DNA of 64,000 nt from assembly GCA_002710685.1 (NCBI GenBank), contig PALD01000065.1, positions 1-64,000 of the forward strand. Direction: 5' to 3'. A program made the position numbers and the translations under genes. This DNA comes from Cytophagaceae bacterium (GTDB lineage Bacteria; Bacteroidota; Bacteroidia; Flavobacteriales; Flavobacteriaceae). How positions within the stretch are numbered: the first letter of the stretch is position 1; each line of letters starts with the position of its first letter. Under the pieces are notes generated by a model. It saw nothing but the letters and a program-made list of their open reading frames with translations. It was not told the DNA's origin and did no database searches. This document shows positions 19,836 through 35,256 of this stretch, in pieces.

Positions 19836-20190
19836 TATTCAATTGATTGAAAATTCTTAATGCCTTTTTATAATCAGTATTTTTTAATGAAAAATCCTGG
19901 TATTCTGTCTCACAATCGACTTCTTAAATAAATGTGAATAGTCTAAAATTGAGTAATCACCTAAAAAAGTTTAAAAAATGAATATTTCGTAAAAAATCAA
20001 CATTCATTTTAAACATTTTATTAATTTAAAGGATGATATTATTGATTTATGAAAAATTCTTATCCCAAATGTAAAAGAGTTATTCTCTCAAAAACCTTAA
20101 AAATTCATCAAATGCTATGAAAATATGTTCATATTCATTGATGAATGCATATTTATAATTAGGATAATAAGTTGATAATGAAAATTTAAC
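19836..20190 (-). promoter_or_regulatory. Upstream region of the first susC; inverted repeat and possible -7 box
   Basis: A 355-bp AT-rich gap between GH2 and SusC genes, both on the minus strand. It contains an imperfect inverted repeat (left arm 19969-19983, right arm 20002-20014; arms match GTTTAAAA..TGAAT with two extra A in one). It also has a minus-strand TACATTTG at 20066-20073 that fits the Bacteroidota -7 consensus TAnnTTTG. A TTG at 20089-20091 would be a -33 box at rather short spacing. No gene is seen. It probably carries the inducible promoter and a long leader for the susCD transcript. Confidence 0.45.
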
Positions 20191-22641
20191 CTAAGACTTG
20201 TGGTGAAGTTTAATATGTGTGGTTTTTAAACCTTGTCCGGTTATCTCCACATCTATATCTGAGTTTTTCTTACCCGCTTGAATTATTGCCAATAATTTTC
20301 CGTGAAATGTTTTTCTATGATGAGCCTTGCTAGAAGTAAGATCTAGTATATCGCCATTTTCTAGACCTATAAGTTTTCCTCCACCTGTAACCGTGAAGTT
20401 CAATTCCATGTTTGCCATTGGCACCTCAATACCATTTTCATCAACGATATTTATTTCGATATGGGCAACTTCACCATCTTGTAATTCTTTTGAATCAATT
20501 GATGCATCTATTGCAACTGGTTTTCCCGCGGTTCTATAAACCTGGGAAACCTCTTTCCCTGAAGAATCATGGGCAATGACCTTTAATTCTCCTAGTTCAT
20601 AAGGAACTTGCCATACCAATTGTAGCTCATCACCAGTCAGTTTCTTTTTACCCAAAGACTTTTCATTGAGAAAAAGTTCTGCGGAAGCTGTATTCGTATA
20701 AACAACTACAGGAATTGTTTGTCCTTCTTTTCCTGGATGTGTCCAGTGTGGGAGCATATGAACCATGGGCTTATCACTCCAAATACTTTGATATAGATAG
20801 TAATTATCCGTAGGAAAGCCAGCTAGATCAAGTATCCCAAAAGGTGCTGTTCTTGCGGGCCAGCCAAAGGATTCTCCCAGATAATCAAAGGCTGTCCAGC
20901 GAAAGGCACCAAGAAAATAGGGTTTGTCCTTAGTAACGCGCCAATAATCACGAATACCCATCCTAACGATAGAATTGTCGTAGGACGATTGATAGGGAAG
21001 CTCAAATTCTGGAAAGACTTCCTTTGCCGATAGATCTGGGATTAAATATATTTTGTTTTTCATGGGCGCAAAAGATTGTCCTTTTTCCCATGGAGCTGGA
21101 AAATCACGCCTTCTATAACTGGTATGTGTTCTGTAAACGCCGCGGGTTTGATAGGTATGGGTGATTTCAGTACCAATGATAGGTTTTTCAGGATGTTTGT
21201 TATGAAAATCTTCAATAGCATCCTTGAATTCACCGTGCCCGTTCATCCCTGCTATTTCAATAGCTGTTCCCTTGCTTCCTTCTCCCTGGGTAATGGGTCT
21301 TGAATCATCTATTCTTTTTATAAAGTCAACCAGTTCATGTTGTCTCGCATCAGTAAATCCACGCACTTCATTACCTATACTCCAAAAAACAACACTGGGA
21401 TGGTTCATATCACGCTCAATAAACTCTTGCAAATCTTTTTGCCACCACTCTTCAAAATAATTCCCATAATCGAATTTGGCCTTTGCCACTTCCCAACCGT
21501 CAAAAGCTTCATCCATGACATAAAATCCCATCTCATCGCACATTTCATAAAATGCTGGCGCGAAGGGATTGTGTGTCGTACGGATGGCATTACATCCCAT
21601 TTCCTTGAGTAATTTTAACCGCCTACGCAAGACTTCCTCTGGCACGGCAGTCCCCACGGGACCTGCATCATGGTGCATGCACATCCCTTTTATGATGGTC
21701 TTTTTTCCATTTACAAAAAGACCTTTCTCTACCGAAACTTCAATAGTTCTAAAACCTATACTTGTAGTATAATTATCCAGAAGAGAACCGCTATCATCAG
21801 TTATTTGGGCCTCAAGGACGTATCTATTTTCTGGGGTTTCAGCGGACCATAAATCAATATCTTCAAGTTGAAGGGTATCCTCAATATTTTCGGTACAATT
21901 ACTTTTTAAAGTAAATTTTTCTCCTTCCAGTTTCTTGACAACCTCTCCATTTTTATCCTTTATGCTGTAATTGAATTTTATTTCCTTTGGCGAAAGCCCA
22001 TCATTTATTATTGAGGATTTTACTGCGATTGTCCCATCGTTACCATTTATGACTTTTGGCGTTGCCAAAACACCGTGACGGGTAAAATGCTCTTGGGAAG
22101 TAATCAATAATCTTACATGACGATAAATGCCCGAGCCTGTGTACCATCTACCACTTGGGGCCTTAGAATGATCGACTTTAACTGCGATTACATTTTTTCC
22201 CTCCACGAGATAATCAGTCAAATCATATTGAAAACCGATATATCCATACGGGTGGGTTCCCAGTTTTTCCCCATTGATATAAACCGTGGAGTTCATGTAA
22301 ACCCCATCAAAGAGGATACTTACCCTTTTATTTTTCCAATCATCCTGATATTCCAGCTCCTTTCTATACCAGCCAATCCCCGTGGGTAAAAAAGCTCCCG
22401 CAATACCTGCGGGATTATCTTGGGAATACTCCCCTTCTATACTCCAATCATGGGGAAGGTCAAGTTGTCGCCAATCGCTATCATCAAAGTCCTTTTTTGC
22501 AGCAATTGACACATTACCCAGGTGAAAGACCCAATCCTTATCCCAGTTAAGCTCCTCCCTTCCCTGCTCCATATTACTGGAACAGGACACAAGGAGCCAC
22601 GGAAAAACTAAAATCTTTAAAATGATCTGAAAAATCCTCAT
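20191..22641 (-). CDS. GH2 beta-galactosidase-like glycoside hydrolase, lipoprotein
   Basis: An 816-residue GH2 enzyme with lipobox LLVSC (Cys20). It has the sugar-binding (jelly roll) domain about 30-180 with LPHDWSIEGEY and GIGWYRKE, an immunoglobulin-like domain to about 300, then the TIM barrel with KGMCMHHDAG and RTTHNPF. SIGNE gives acid/base Glu425 and IIGTE gives nucleophile Glu492. After about 590 there are further beta domains, including a DUF4982-like segment (VVYTNTASAELFLNEKSLG) and an invasin/Ig-like end. GH2 members of this layout are beta-galactosidases or beta-glucuronidases; beta-galactosidase is the better guess. It ends an esterase-sulfatase-GH2 transcript, 3 bp after the esterase gene. 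Confidence 0.85.
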   Translation of the reverse strand: MRIFQIILKILVFPWLLVSCSSNMEQGREELNWDKDWVFHLGNVSIAAKKDFDDSDWRQLDLPHDWSIEGEYSQDNPAGIAGAFLPTGIGWYRKELEYQDDWKNKRVSILFDGVYMNSTVYINGEKLGTHPYGYIGFQYDLTDYLVEGKNVIAVKVDHSKAPSGRWYTGSGIYRHVRLLITSQEHFTRHGVLATPKVINGNDGTIAVKSSIINDGLSPKEIKFNYSIKDKNGEVVKKLEGEKFTLKSNCTENIEDTLQLEDIDLWSAETPENRYVLEAQITDDSGSLLDNYTTSIGFRTIEVSVEKGLFVNGKKTIIKGMCMHHDAGPVGTAVPEEVLRRRLKLLKEMGCNAIRTTHNPFAPAFYEMCDEMGFYVMDEAFDGWEVAKAKFDYGNYFEEWWQKDLQEFIERDMNHPSVVFWSIGNEVRGFTDARQHELVDFIKRIDDSRPITQGEGSKGTAIEIAGMNGHGEFKDAIEDFHNKHPEKPIIGTEITHTYQTRGVYRTHTSYRRRDFPAPWEKGQSFAPMKNKIYLIPDLSAKEVFPEFELPYQSSYDNSIVRMGIRDYWRVTKDKPYFLGAFRWTAFDYLGESFGWPARTAPFGILDLAGFPTDNYYLYQSIWSDKPMVHMLPHWTHPGKEGQTIPVVVYTNTASAELFLNEKSLGKKKLTGDELQLVWQVPYELGELKVIAHDSSGKEVSQVYRTAGKPVAIDASIDSKELQDGEVAHIEINIVDENGIEVPMANMELNFTVTGGGKLIGLENGDILDLTSSKAHHRKTFHGKLLAIIQAGKKNSDIDVEITGQGLKTTHIKLHHKS

Positions 22642-22644
22642 ATA

Positions 22645-23481
22645 TTATTCTTCACAGATAAAATTTCGGGCCCTGAGAAATTTTTCCATTTCATCCCTTG
22701 TCTCAATGTAATAATGCCCATCACCCTTTCCCTTATTGAAAAAACCATGGGTCGCATCCTTATAGAAAATCACTTCACAATTACTCCCAGCATCTTTTGC
22801 ATCCTTACAAAAATCCTTCATGGTCTGCACGGGTATATGTTTGTCATTTGTTCCTACCATAATAAGAACATCGGCCATTTTGCTTTTGTCCTGATGAAAC
22901 GGGGAAAATTGTTTGTATGCCTCACCTACCCGCTCATAACCGTAACCGTTAGGGCCATTATCAATAACAGGATTGAACAAGACCAGTCCAGAAACCTTGG
23001 TATTTATATCGAGATCATCATTAGGATCATTATATCCTTCCACGAGATCAACTGCCGCCGCTAGGTGACCCCCAGCCGAACCTCCTACAGCCACTATCCT
23101 ATTTGGGTCAATCCTGTATCTATCACTGTTTTTCTTTAAATACCTCATCGCTGACTTTGCGTCCATCAATGCGGTAAAAGGATCGGTATGATCCACTTTT
23201 GCCACCCTATACTCCACTAAGGCGCAAACCATCCCCTTGCCCGCAAAATATGCTGCCTGGGAAGAAAACTGTTTAATATCCCCTCCTGCCCAGCCACCGC
23301 CATGATAAAAGACTATCATGGGCCATCGAGTACGTTCTTTCCAGTTATCAGGAAAGACAAAGGAGATGTTGAGATCACGTGTTTCCGTTTTTTTATACAC
23401 ATCCACTTGATCATATTTTACATTTTGCGCAAGTAGACTACTTCCGATTAAAAATGTTACTATCACTATAATTTTTTTCAT
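22645..23481 (-). CDS. Alpha/beta-hydrolase, BD-FAE/acetyl-esterase-like, secreted
   Basis: A 278-residue hydrolase with a cleavable signal peptide (ending LLAQ near 19). The oxyanion segment FYHGGGWAGG (59-67) and nucleophile elbow GGSAGGH (Ser135) are clear. Asp213 (GTNDKHIP) and His245 (THGF) complete the triad. This layout is shared by the hormone-sensitive-lipase/BD-FAE group, which includes carbohydrate acetyl and feruloyl esterases. In this context it probably removes acyl groups from the glycan so that the adjacent GH2 enzymes can act. It lies 5 bp after the sulfatase gene and 3 bp before the GH2 gene. The acyl group is not known. Confidence 0.8.
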   Translation of the reverse strand: MKKIIVIVTFLIGSSLLAQNVKYDQVDVYKKTETRDLNISFVFPDNWKERTRWPMIVFYHGGGWAGGDIKQFSSQAAYFAGKGMVCALVEYRVAKVDHTDPFTALMDAKSAMRYLKKNSDRYRIDPNRIVAVGGSAGGHLAAAVDLVEGYNDPNDDLDINTKVSGLVLFNPVIDNGPNGYGYERVGEAYKQFSPFHQDKSKMADVLIMVGTNDKHIPVQTMKDFCKDAKDAGSNCEVIFYKDATHGFFNKGKGDGHYYIETRDEMEKFLRARNFICEE

Positions 23482-23486
23482 TTGTT

Positions 23487-28564
<5,078 letters not shown>

Positions 28565-28702
28565 CTATGGTAAAAAATGCATATAAAGTCATGCATAATA
28601 TCACCAAAAATAGAGATGTCCCCTTCTGAAAGTCCTGAAAAAACATTCAAATTATATTGAAAAATCTTCAAAATTTAGAATACAGGCCAATAATTTGAAT
28701 AT

Positions 28703-31700
28703 CTAAGAAGAAATTGAATCTTTCTCATTTTCAAAAAGATTCTTCTGAAAAGTACTGGGGGAAAAACCATACTGTTTTTTAAAACAGACCCCAAAGTAGC
28801 TCAGGTCATTAAAACCTACCATATATGCAACCTCGCTAATATGTATGCTTTTATCTTCAAGCAATTGAGCCGCCCTTCTTAAACGTATATTTTTTATAAA
28901 TTCATTAGGGGTAAGATCCAGAATGCCCTTAATCTTTCTGTAGAACATAGAATTGCTCATCCCCATATCGCTACAAAGGATTTTTACAGAGAAATCTGGT
29001 TCTGAAATATGATTTTCAACACATTCCTTTGCTTTGGACAAAAATTCTTCATCTATATTTGTTGAAACAATTTTCTCTGGTTCGAGAAAATCACCCTTGT
29101 TAAATTTTCTATGAATACTCTCTCTTTTCTTTAAAAGTGATTCTATTCTATACACTAGAACATCAAGGCTAATAGGTTTTGTAAAATATGTGTCAACACC
29201 AATTTCATAACCTTTTTTTCTTTCATCATCATCATCATGAGCGGTGACAATTACAACCGGTATATGGCTTGTACTAACGTTGTTTTTTATTGATTCGCAA
29301 AGCTTATGGCCATTCATGCCTGGTAATTGAAGGTCAGAAACTATAAGGTCAATATCTTCACTATTTGCCAGTTTTAAAGCGTTTTCAGCATCAAGGGATG
29401 CAAAGACTTTATAATAATCCTGTAAATATTCCTTGACAAGATTGAGATAATCTTCATTATCCTCTACTATCAGGACTGCCTTACCAGAATATTCAACATC
29501 ATCAAGAACATTAATTTCATCTTCTTTTTCAAGGGCTGAAATATTTTCTGCATTGATTAGGCCCGAATTGTTCTGAACGCCTTCCAGATTTAATACATAC
29601 CTTCCCACAGGCAGTTCTAACTCAAATTGTGTACCCACTCCTTCTTCACTTTCAACCCTGATAATCCCTTGTTGAATCTCTACAAGATGTTTAGTCAATG
29701 CTAATCCTATACCAAGACCGTCAGCATACCCTTTTACTGATTTAGGACGATAATATCTATTAAAAATTCTCTGAAGATCGTGGTCTGATATACCTTTGCC
29801 TGTATCATTTACCTTGATTATAAGACGTTTTCCGCCATTATGGCCTATAATATTTGCAATTAAATTAACTATACCCTCCCTAGGGGTATATTTGAATGCA
29901 TTAGATAAAATATTATTGATACAGATTTCTAGTTTTTCTACATCCACGTATCCTTTGAGGTTTTCGGCCATAACTACCCTAAAATCAATGTCTTTTTCTT
30001 GAGCAAGAATGGAGTAATCTTTACTGATTTCTTGGATTATTTCTGAAATGTTTTTCCAAGAAGGTGCATAATCCATATTTCCTGACTCTGCTTTCCTAAA
30101 ATTTAGCATCTGCTTTATTCGATCATTAAGTACTTTTATATTACGTCTAAGGATTTTCTGCTCTTCAAAACCATCATCATTATTATTATTTATTTTTTTA
30201 TCTGAAAGAATTGCTAGAACAGAAAGTGGAGTTAATAATTCATGAGATAAGTTTGTGAAAAACTGTAGCTTGAATTGATTAAGTTTTTCAGACTTTAACC
30301 TCTCGATATTCTCAATATTTAAAGCCTGTTTTATTATAATCTTTCGCCTATACAAGATAAAAATAGAAGATATAATACCCAGAATAATTAGTACATAAAT
30401 TGTGAAGGCCCACCAAGTAAAATATGGTGCTGTTTCAACAAAGATTGGAAGTGTTAAGCCATCCTTTGACCATTGACCATTGGCATTTGTCGCTTTGACC
30501 TGAAAATCATATTCTCCAGGTCTCAAGTTCACATAAGTAGCCGTCCTATTGTTTGCGCTAACAAATTTCCAATCTTCATCTAGTCCCTCTAATTTGAATG
30601 CATAGTTTAGGTTATCAGCATCCCTAAAATCCATTGAGGCAAAAGAAAGAGTTATTATATTATCATCATAATTAATCACCAGAGGATTGTTTTTAGAGTA
30701 TCCCTTATACCCGAACAAGTTTTTCTTATTAGTATGGAGATTTGTAAATGTCAATGAGGGTTTGACGTAATCATCTTTGATCTTAATTGGATCAATAATA
30801 TTGAATCCGTGGTGTCCCCCAGCGTAAACCTTACCTGTATTATCCTTAAACAACGAACCTTTTATAAAATAGTTGGCTTGAAGACCATTGCGAGTTGTGT
30901 AAAAATTGGGTACTGGTTTACCAGAAAGGTTATCTATATAAATCAAGCCCTTATTCGAGGTTGCGATCATATTACCTTTTTCATCTTCCTCAAAAGAATG
31001 AACCGAAAGGTTTTTTATGCCTGGCAAAAGGTCAGGGTTTACTAGAATACTATCTTCACCATAATTTTCCAGGCCAGTGTTTGTCCCTACCCACAGTCTA
31101 TCCCTTGAATCGACAAATAGTGTGTTGACGGAAACATTTCCCTCTACGGGACGATCAATCCTTTTAAAGGATTGTTCTTCAAGCGGAATAGAATATACAC
31201 TTGCACTTGACTTGAATATGTCACCTTTATTAGTTGAAAGATAAAGGTATCCACTTTTGCTAATTGTAAAGTCAGAATATGAGGTTTTGGTCCCATCCTT
31301 TTTGTTCAAGGGATTGATATTACGAAGTCGATTATCATCGAACTTCTCGCCTTGTTCCACCCTAAATAATCCTTTATTTGACATTGCCCAGACATTATTG
31401 TCCAGGTCAACCTGGACTTTAAATACCTCTTTGAATACTTGGTTTTTCTTTATCCTTCCAGAAACCGATACGAATTTTTTCCTTTTTACATCATATTTAA
31501 TAAGTCCTTTAAACCTTCCTCCAATCCATAGGTTTCCGTTTTTGTCCCATGTGAAATTCTTGATGGTATTTAGACCTAAATCGAACAATGACTCGTAATC
31601 TTCAACCTTTTCATAAGGCATAAATGTTCTTTTATTGAGATCATAAATCCCAAACCCCATACTTTGAACCCCCATCAGCAATCTTCCCATAGGATCTTTT

Positions 31701-32863
31701 GTGAAACTATGAATGGATTGGCTTTTTCTAGGGTCTTGTGCCGTAATATTGTAAAGCGGAAAATTATTGCGTCTCAAATCGAACTTATTAACTCCTCCTC
31801 CAAAGATTGCAAGCCACATAAGCCCAGACCTATCTCTGATTATCCCCCTTATTTCATTGCTTACCAGCTGATCATTCCTTTTTTTACAGTCATAATTCAC
31901 AAATTCAAAAGCCTTATTATCCTTATGCCTAATTATGCTTAGGCCAAATGGAGTCCCAATCCAGATATCTCCATTTATATCGCTATTTAAATCATATATA
32001 ATATTGCTTGGCAGACATGTCGATTTGTCGTCACCCTGACCAAACCACTTAATGATCTGAGGAACTTTTGGGTTAGAAATATCAAGAACGTAGAGACCTT
32101 CATCCCAGGTTCCAACCCAGAGGAGCCCGTTCTCATCCTCAAAGAGCGAATTCAGCACATTATGTTTGTCAGTTAATGGACCCCTATCAAAATCATTAAA
32201 AACTTCAAAGGTATTATTGTCAGGAATGTAGCGGCCCAGTCCCTTTCCCCATGTTGCCAACCATACATCCCCGGAAGAACTGATCATGATATCCCTAAGA
32301 CCTCTGGTATTTTCTTCCTTTATGATAGAATTATGGTGAAGCGAAATACCCGATTCAATATTATAGATGAATATACCTTTATTTCCTCCAAACCAGATTT
32401 TTCCACTAGGATCATATTCTATAGCAATACTTGATCCCGAATAGGTATCATCAAATATTTCACTTCCTTTTTTTATTAATTCAACGGAAGTACTTAGCTT
32501 ATCATAGCTAAATATACCAGCGGAACAGGAAATCCATAAATGATCATTTTTATCTTGGACTAAACCAAAATATCTGGCTTTTCCAATAATTTCCTTACTA
32601 TTGGGAACAAGTGTTTCAAAATTCAAGATTTCATATCCGTCATATCTAAATAGTCCACCATTTGTACCAATCCATAAGAAACCGTCATTATCCTGATATA
32701 CAAAATTACTCTCATCGCTATCCAATCCATTTTCTGAAGTAATGCCGGAGTATATCAAATTCTTCTCATCAATACTTTGAAAACTACATAGCGAAATCGT
32801 TATATGTAGTAATAAGTAATATTTGAATAATGGTCTTAGCATGAAGGTTTTTCTGAAATTCAA
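28703..32863 (-). CDS. Hybrid two-component system sensor/regulator (HTCS)
   Basis: A 1386-residue single-protein sensor and regulator. A signal/anchor segment is followed by a periplasmic two-component beta-propeller with many repeats of the FLWIGTNGGLFRYD type (about 35-720). A Y_Y_Y domain (about 735-800, YAFKLEGLDEDWKF) precedes a membrane helix at about 817-838. The cytoplasmic part has the HisKA box SHELLTPL (His874), an HATPase with NNILSNAFKYTP and GLGIGLAL, a receiver with VSDLQLPG (Asp1177), and a C-terminal AraC-type DNA-binding domain ending in SYFGVCFKKQYGFSPS. It should sense an oligosaccharide in the periplasm and activate the PUL. It lies in the middle of the locus, which marks the flanking genes as its regulon. 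Confidence 0.95.
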   Translation of the reverse strand: MNFRKTFMLRPLFKYYLLLHITISLCSFQSIDEKNLIYSGITSENGLDSDESNFVYQDNDGFLWIGTNGGLFRYDGYEILNFETLVPNSKEIIGKARYFGLVQDKNDHLWISCSAGIFSYDKLSTSVELIKKGSEIFDDTYSGSSIAIEYDPSGKIWFGGNKGIFIYNIESGISLHHNSIIKEENTRGLRDIMISSSGDVWLATWGKGLGRYIPDNNTFEVFNDFDRGPLTDKHNVLNSLFEDENGLLWVGTWDEGLYVLDISNPKVPQIIKWFGQGDDKSTCLPSNIIYDLNSDINGDIWIGTPFGLSIIRHKDNKAFEFVNYDCKKRNDQLVSNEIRGIIRDRSGLMWLAIFGGGVNKFDLRRNNFPLYNITAQDPRKSQSIHSFTKDPMGRLLMGVQSMGFGIYDLNKRTFMPYEKVEDYESLFDLGLNTIKNFTWDKNGNLWIGGRFKGLIKYDVKRKKFVSVSGRIKKNQVFKEVFKVQVDLDNNVWAMSNKGLFRVEQGEKFDDNRLRNINPLNKKDGTKTSYSDFTISKSGYLYLSTNKGDIFKSSASVYSIPLEEQSFKRIDRPVEGNVSVNTLFVDSRDRLWVGTNTGLENYGEDSILVNPDLLPGIKNLSVHSFEEDEKGNMIATSNKGLIYIDNLSGKPVPNFYTTRNGLQANYFIKGSLFKDNTGKVYAGGHHGFNIIDPIKIKDDYVKPSLTFTNLHTNKKNLFGYKGYSKNNPLVINYDDNIITLSFASMDFRDADNLNYAFKLEGLDEDWKFVSANNRTATYVNLRPGEYDFQVKATNANGQWSKDGLTLPIFVETAPYFTWWAFTIYVLIILGIISSIFILYRRKIIIKQALNIENIERLKSEKLNQFKLQFFTNLSHELLTPLSVLAILSDKKINNNNDDGFEEQKILRRNIKVLNDRIKQMLNFRKAESGNMDYAPSWKNISEIIQEISKDYSILAQEKDIDFRVVMAENLKGYVDVEKLEICINNILSNAFKYTPREGIVNLIANIIGHNGGKRLIIKVNDTGKGISDHDLQRIFNRYYRPKSVKGYADGLGIGLALTKHLVEIQQGIIRVESEEGVGTQFELELPVGRYVLNLEGVQNNSGLINAENISALEKEDEINVLDDVEYSGKAVLIVEDNEDYLNLVKEYLQDYYKVFASLDAENALKLANSEDIDLIVSDLQLPGMNGHKLCESIKNNVSTSHIPVVIVTAHDDDDERKKGYEIGVDTYFTKPISLDVLVYRIESLLKKRESIHRKFNKGDFLEPEKIVSTNIDEEFLSKAKECVENHISEPDFSVKILCSDMGMSNSMFYRKIKGILDLTPNEFIKNIRLRRAAQLLEDKSIHISEVAYMVGFNDLSYFGVCFKKQYGFSPSTFQKNLFENEKDSISS

Positions 32864-32980
32864 AAATTTTTACAGCGGTAAGTTAGTTTGCTCAGTCGAC
32901 TAATAATATCTTTTCAATTTAATAAATCATTAACATTAAATCATCTTTAATGGTCGTTAAATTTATTCTCTTGTATCATT

Positions 32981-35095
32981 TTAAATATGAAAGAAAGCTT
33001 GTGGGGAAACTTCAACGGAAGAACTTTTAGTGTTCCATTTAAGTTTCAAATTTTTTAAATCAATTGCTCTTTCACCTTGAATGTAGAGTTTTATAGGATG
33101 AAATCCTTTGGCAAGGTTTACAGGATAATTTCTTTGCTTATTCCCAAAGTCTCCGTCTATCGCCGTTATGTCGTGAACCCTCATAAAAGTTTTGTTATCC
33201 GAATCTATAGAGAAAGTATATAATCCATTTTCTGGAACATCAATATAACCCTCGAACACTACAAGATTTCCTTTAAAATTTTTACCATTAATTGTTTTGA
33301 CATCTTCCTTATTGAGTGGATTATCATCTATCGAAGAAATCCACGGTAATACATTATTGTAGGATTTTACAAGGAGTCCAATTTTAAGATTATCCTTTTT
33401 TACATCAGGTACAATAGCATTATCATAAGTCCTTGGTGCTGAAGTATCGGTGTGACGCATCTGCAAAACCTTTTCCTTCATTTTTTTCTGAAGGTCAGCA
33501 TTTTCAGAAGCTATATTATTTCTTTGACCTGGGTCTTTGAGAACATTATAGATCTTAAAATCATCACTTTCTGATTGAATGTTATATCTCACTCCTACCA
33601 TATCCTTCATTCTGATCATCTGCATTTGCTTACGCTTGGTATCCTGATGGTTATCACCAAATTCTGGATATTCTGGTGTTGAGCCTGAATGGAAATATTC
33701 AACATATATCTTGCTGTCCTTTTCATTCTTTTTTCCTGTAAGTGAAGATAAAATAGAAACCCCATCAGACTTTATGGGCGCTGCAATCCCTGCCGCTTCA
33801 GCAAACGTGGGCATCCAGTCGTAAGAAATACTTGGACTTTTCACAACACTCCCTGCGGGTATTGTTCCTGGCCACATTGCAAGAGTAGCCATTCTCACGC
33901 CTCCTTCATAGCAATCCCTCTTGATTCCATCAAAATGTGCGTAGTTGTTAAAGAATTCGGGGGTATAATTTTCATATTCCTTTGGAAGGTAGGATTCCCT
34001 GGAGGGGCCGTTATCAGAAGTAAAGATTACCAATGTATTTTTATCAATATTCAAATCCTTCAACAATTGGATGATATCCCCAACTTGATTATCAATACGC
34101 TTATTTACTGTTGCGAAACGTTTATATGTATCTGGCCAAGGAACCTCATCGGTTGATGAATCACTGTCATCGTCATAGGTCTGATCTTTATAGGCGGGAT
34201 CCATATATGAATCTACTTCTCCTGAAGCTGTGTTGATCATCTCTCCAGGTGTACCTAACCATTGCAGGCCACCATTTAAACCAGAACCTTTGGGATATTC
34301 CTGTGTGGGCAATTCAAGCACCGCATGTGGTGTATCATAAGCTAGGTACATAAAGAAAGGCCTATCCTTTTCATTTTTTTGATGATCGATAATATATTTT
34401 TTAGCCCTGGCCGTAAAAAGGTCACCCGTATAGCATTTATCAAGATCATTTGTAACTTCCTTATAGTCCTCATAAACTTCCTTTGCGCCTCTATAAACAC
34501 CTTCCTTAGGATAATGTTCGTGACCGTCCACATGTCTTATATAACCATAGTAGGAATCAAATCCACGCTTTAATGGATGAGCGGGCCAGTTGGGTGCCTC
34601 AGCCTTTCCTTGAAGTCCCCATTTACCAATAGCGACTGTTGAATATCCAGCCTCGTGCATAACTGTCCCTAATGTGTAATTATCTTCAAGAGCCTTATCA
34701 AATTGATTATCCCTTACGTTAGATTGTCCTTGGCTGACCCCTAAAAGTAATGATGCCCTTGAGGGCGCACATACGGGGGCCGCGGAATAATGCTGGGGCA
34801 ACCGTGCCCCCTCACTTGCCATTTTATCAAGATTAGGGGTAAGAAGCCAGGGTTCACTTCTATCTCCCATTTCTTTTCTTTCATTTTGAAACAAAACACC
34901 TAAATCTCCGTAACCAAAATCATCCGTTAGTATAAAAATGATATTCGGCTTTGGGGAATTCTTGTCCTGTATGGCATTCTCTTCTGATTTTTGAGAATTA
35001 CATGAAAGTGATAAAAATATAGATATTATCAAAAGGGGTTTAATTGTTTTTCTTATAGAGAAAAAAAATCGAGGAATGGAACAATATTGAAACAT
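32981..35095 (-). CDS. S1 sulfatase with C-terminal PA14-like domain, lipoprotein
   Basis: A 704-residue sulfatase. The lipobox LSLSC places the lipidated Cys at 32. ILTDDFGYGD (Asp58/Asp59) and C-A-P-S-R at Cys109 are canonical, with GKWGLQG instead of the usual GKWH near residue 160 and FTSDNGP later. A ring-like extra segment (about 65-85, NERKEMGDRSEPW) precedes TPNLDKMA. From about 560 it carries an extra beta domain (FEGYIDVPENGLYTFSIDSD, FHPIKLYIQG) that resembles PA14/carbohydrate-binding modules. The domain suggests attachment to a sugar chain. It is longer than most sulfatases because of this module. Its gene lies upstream of the HTCS gene on the same strand. Confidence 0.87.
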   Translation of the reverse strand: MFQYCSIPRFFFSIRKTIKPLLIISIFLSLSCNSQKSEENAIQDKNSPKPNIIFILTDDFGYGDLGVLFQNERKEMGDRSEPWLLTPNLDKMASEGARLPQHYSAAPVCAPSRASLLLGVSQGQSNVRDNQFDKALEDNYTLGTVMHEAGYSTVAIGKWGLQGKAEAPNWPAHPLKRGFDSYYGYIRHVDGHEHYPKEGVYRGAKEVYEDYKEVTNDLDKCYTGDLFTARAKKYIIDHQKNEKDRPFFMYLAYDTPHAVLELPTQEYPKGSGLNGGLQWLGTPGEMINTASGEVDSYMDPAYKDQTYDDDSDSSTDEVPWPDTYKRFATVNKRIDNQVGDIIQLLKDLNIDKNTLVIFTSDNGPSRESYLPKEYENYTPEFFNNYAHFDGIKRDCYEGGVRMATLAMWPGTIPAGSVVKSPSISYDWMPTFAEAAGIAAPIKSDGVSILSSLTGKKNEKDSKIYVEYFHSGSTPEYPEFGDNHQDTKRKQMQMIRMKDMVGVRYNIQSESDDFKIYNVLKDPGQRNNIASENADLQKKMKEKVLQMRHTDTSAPRTYDNAIVPDVKKDNLKIGLLVKSYNNVLPWISSIDDNPLNKEDVKTINGKNFKGNLVVFEGYIDVPENGLYTFSIDSDNKTFMRVHDITAIDGDFGNKQRNYPVNLAKGFHPIKLYIQGERAIDLKNLKLKWNTKSSSVEVSPQAFFHI

Positions 35096-35256
35096 GCTCT
35101 GTAGAATAGTAAATTATTAAATAAAGGCAATTCTCACGAAATCGTTTAAGAAACGTTTAGCAATATTGTAAAAATCCTATACTACTCTTATAATTTTCTA
35201 ATCAAATATTCTGAATAATTGTGCGGCACACTTATGTCCAATAGTTATTTATTTTC

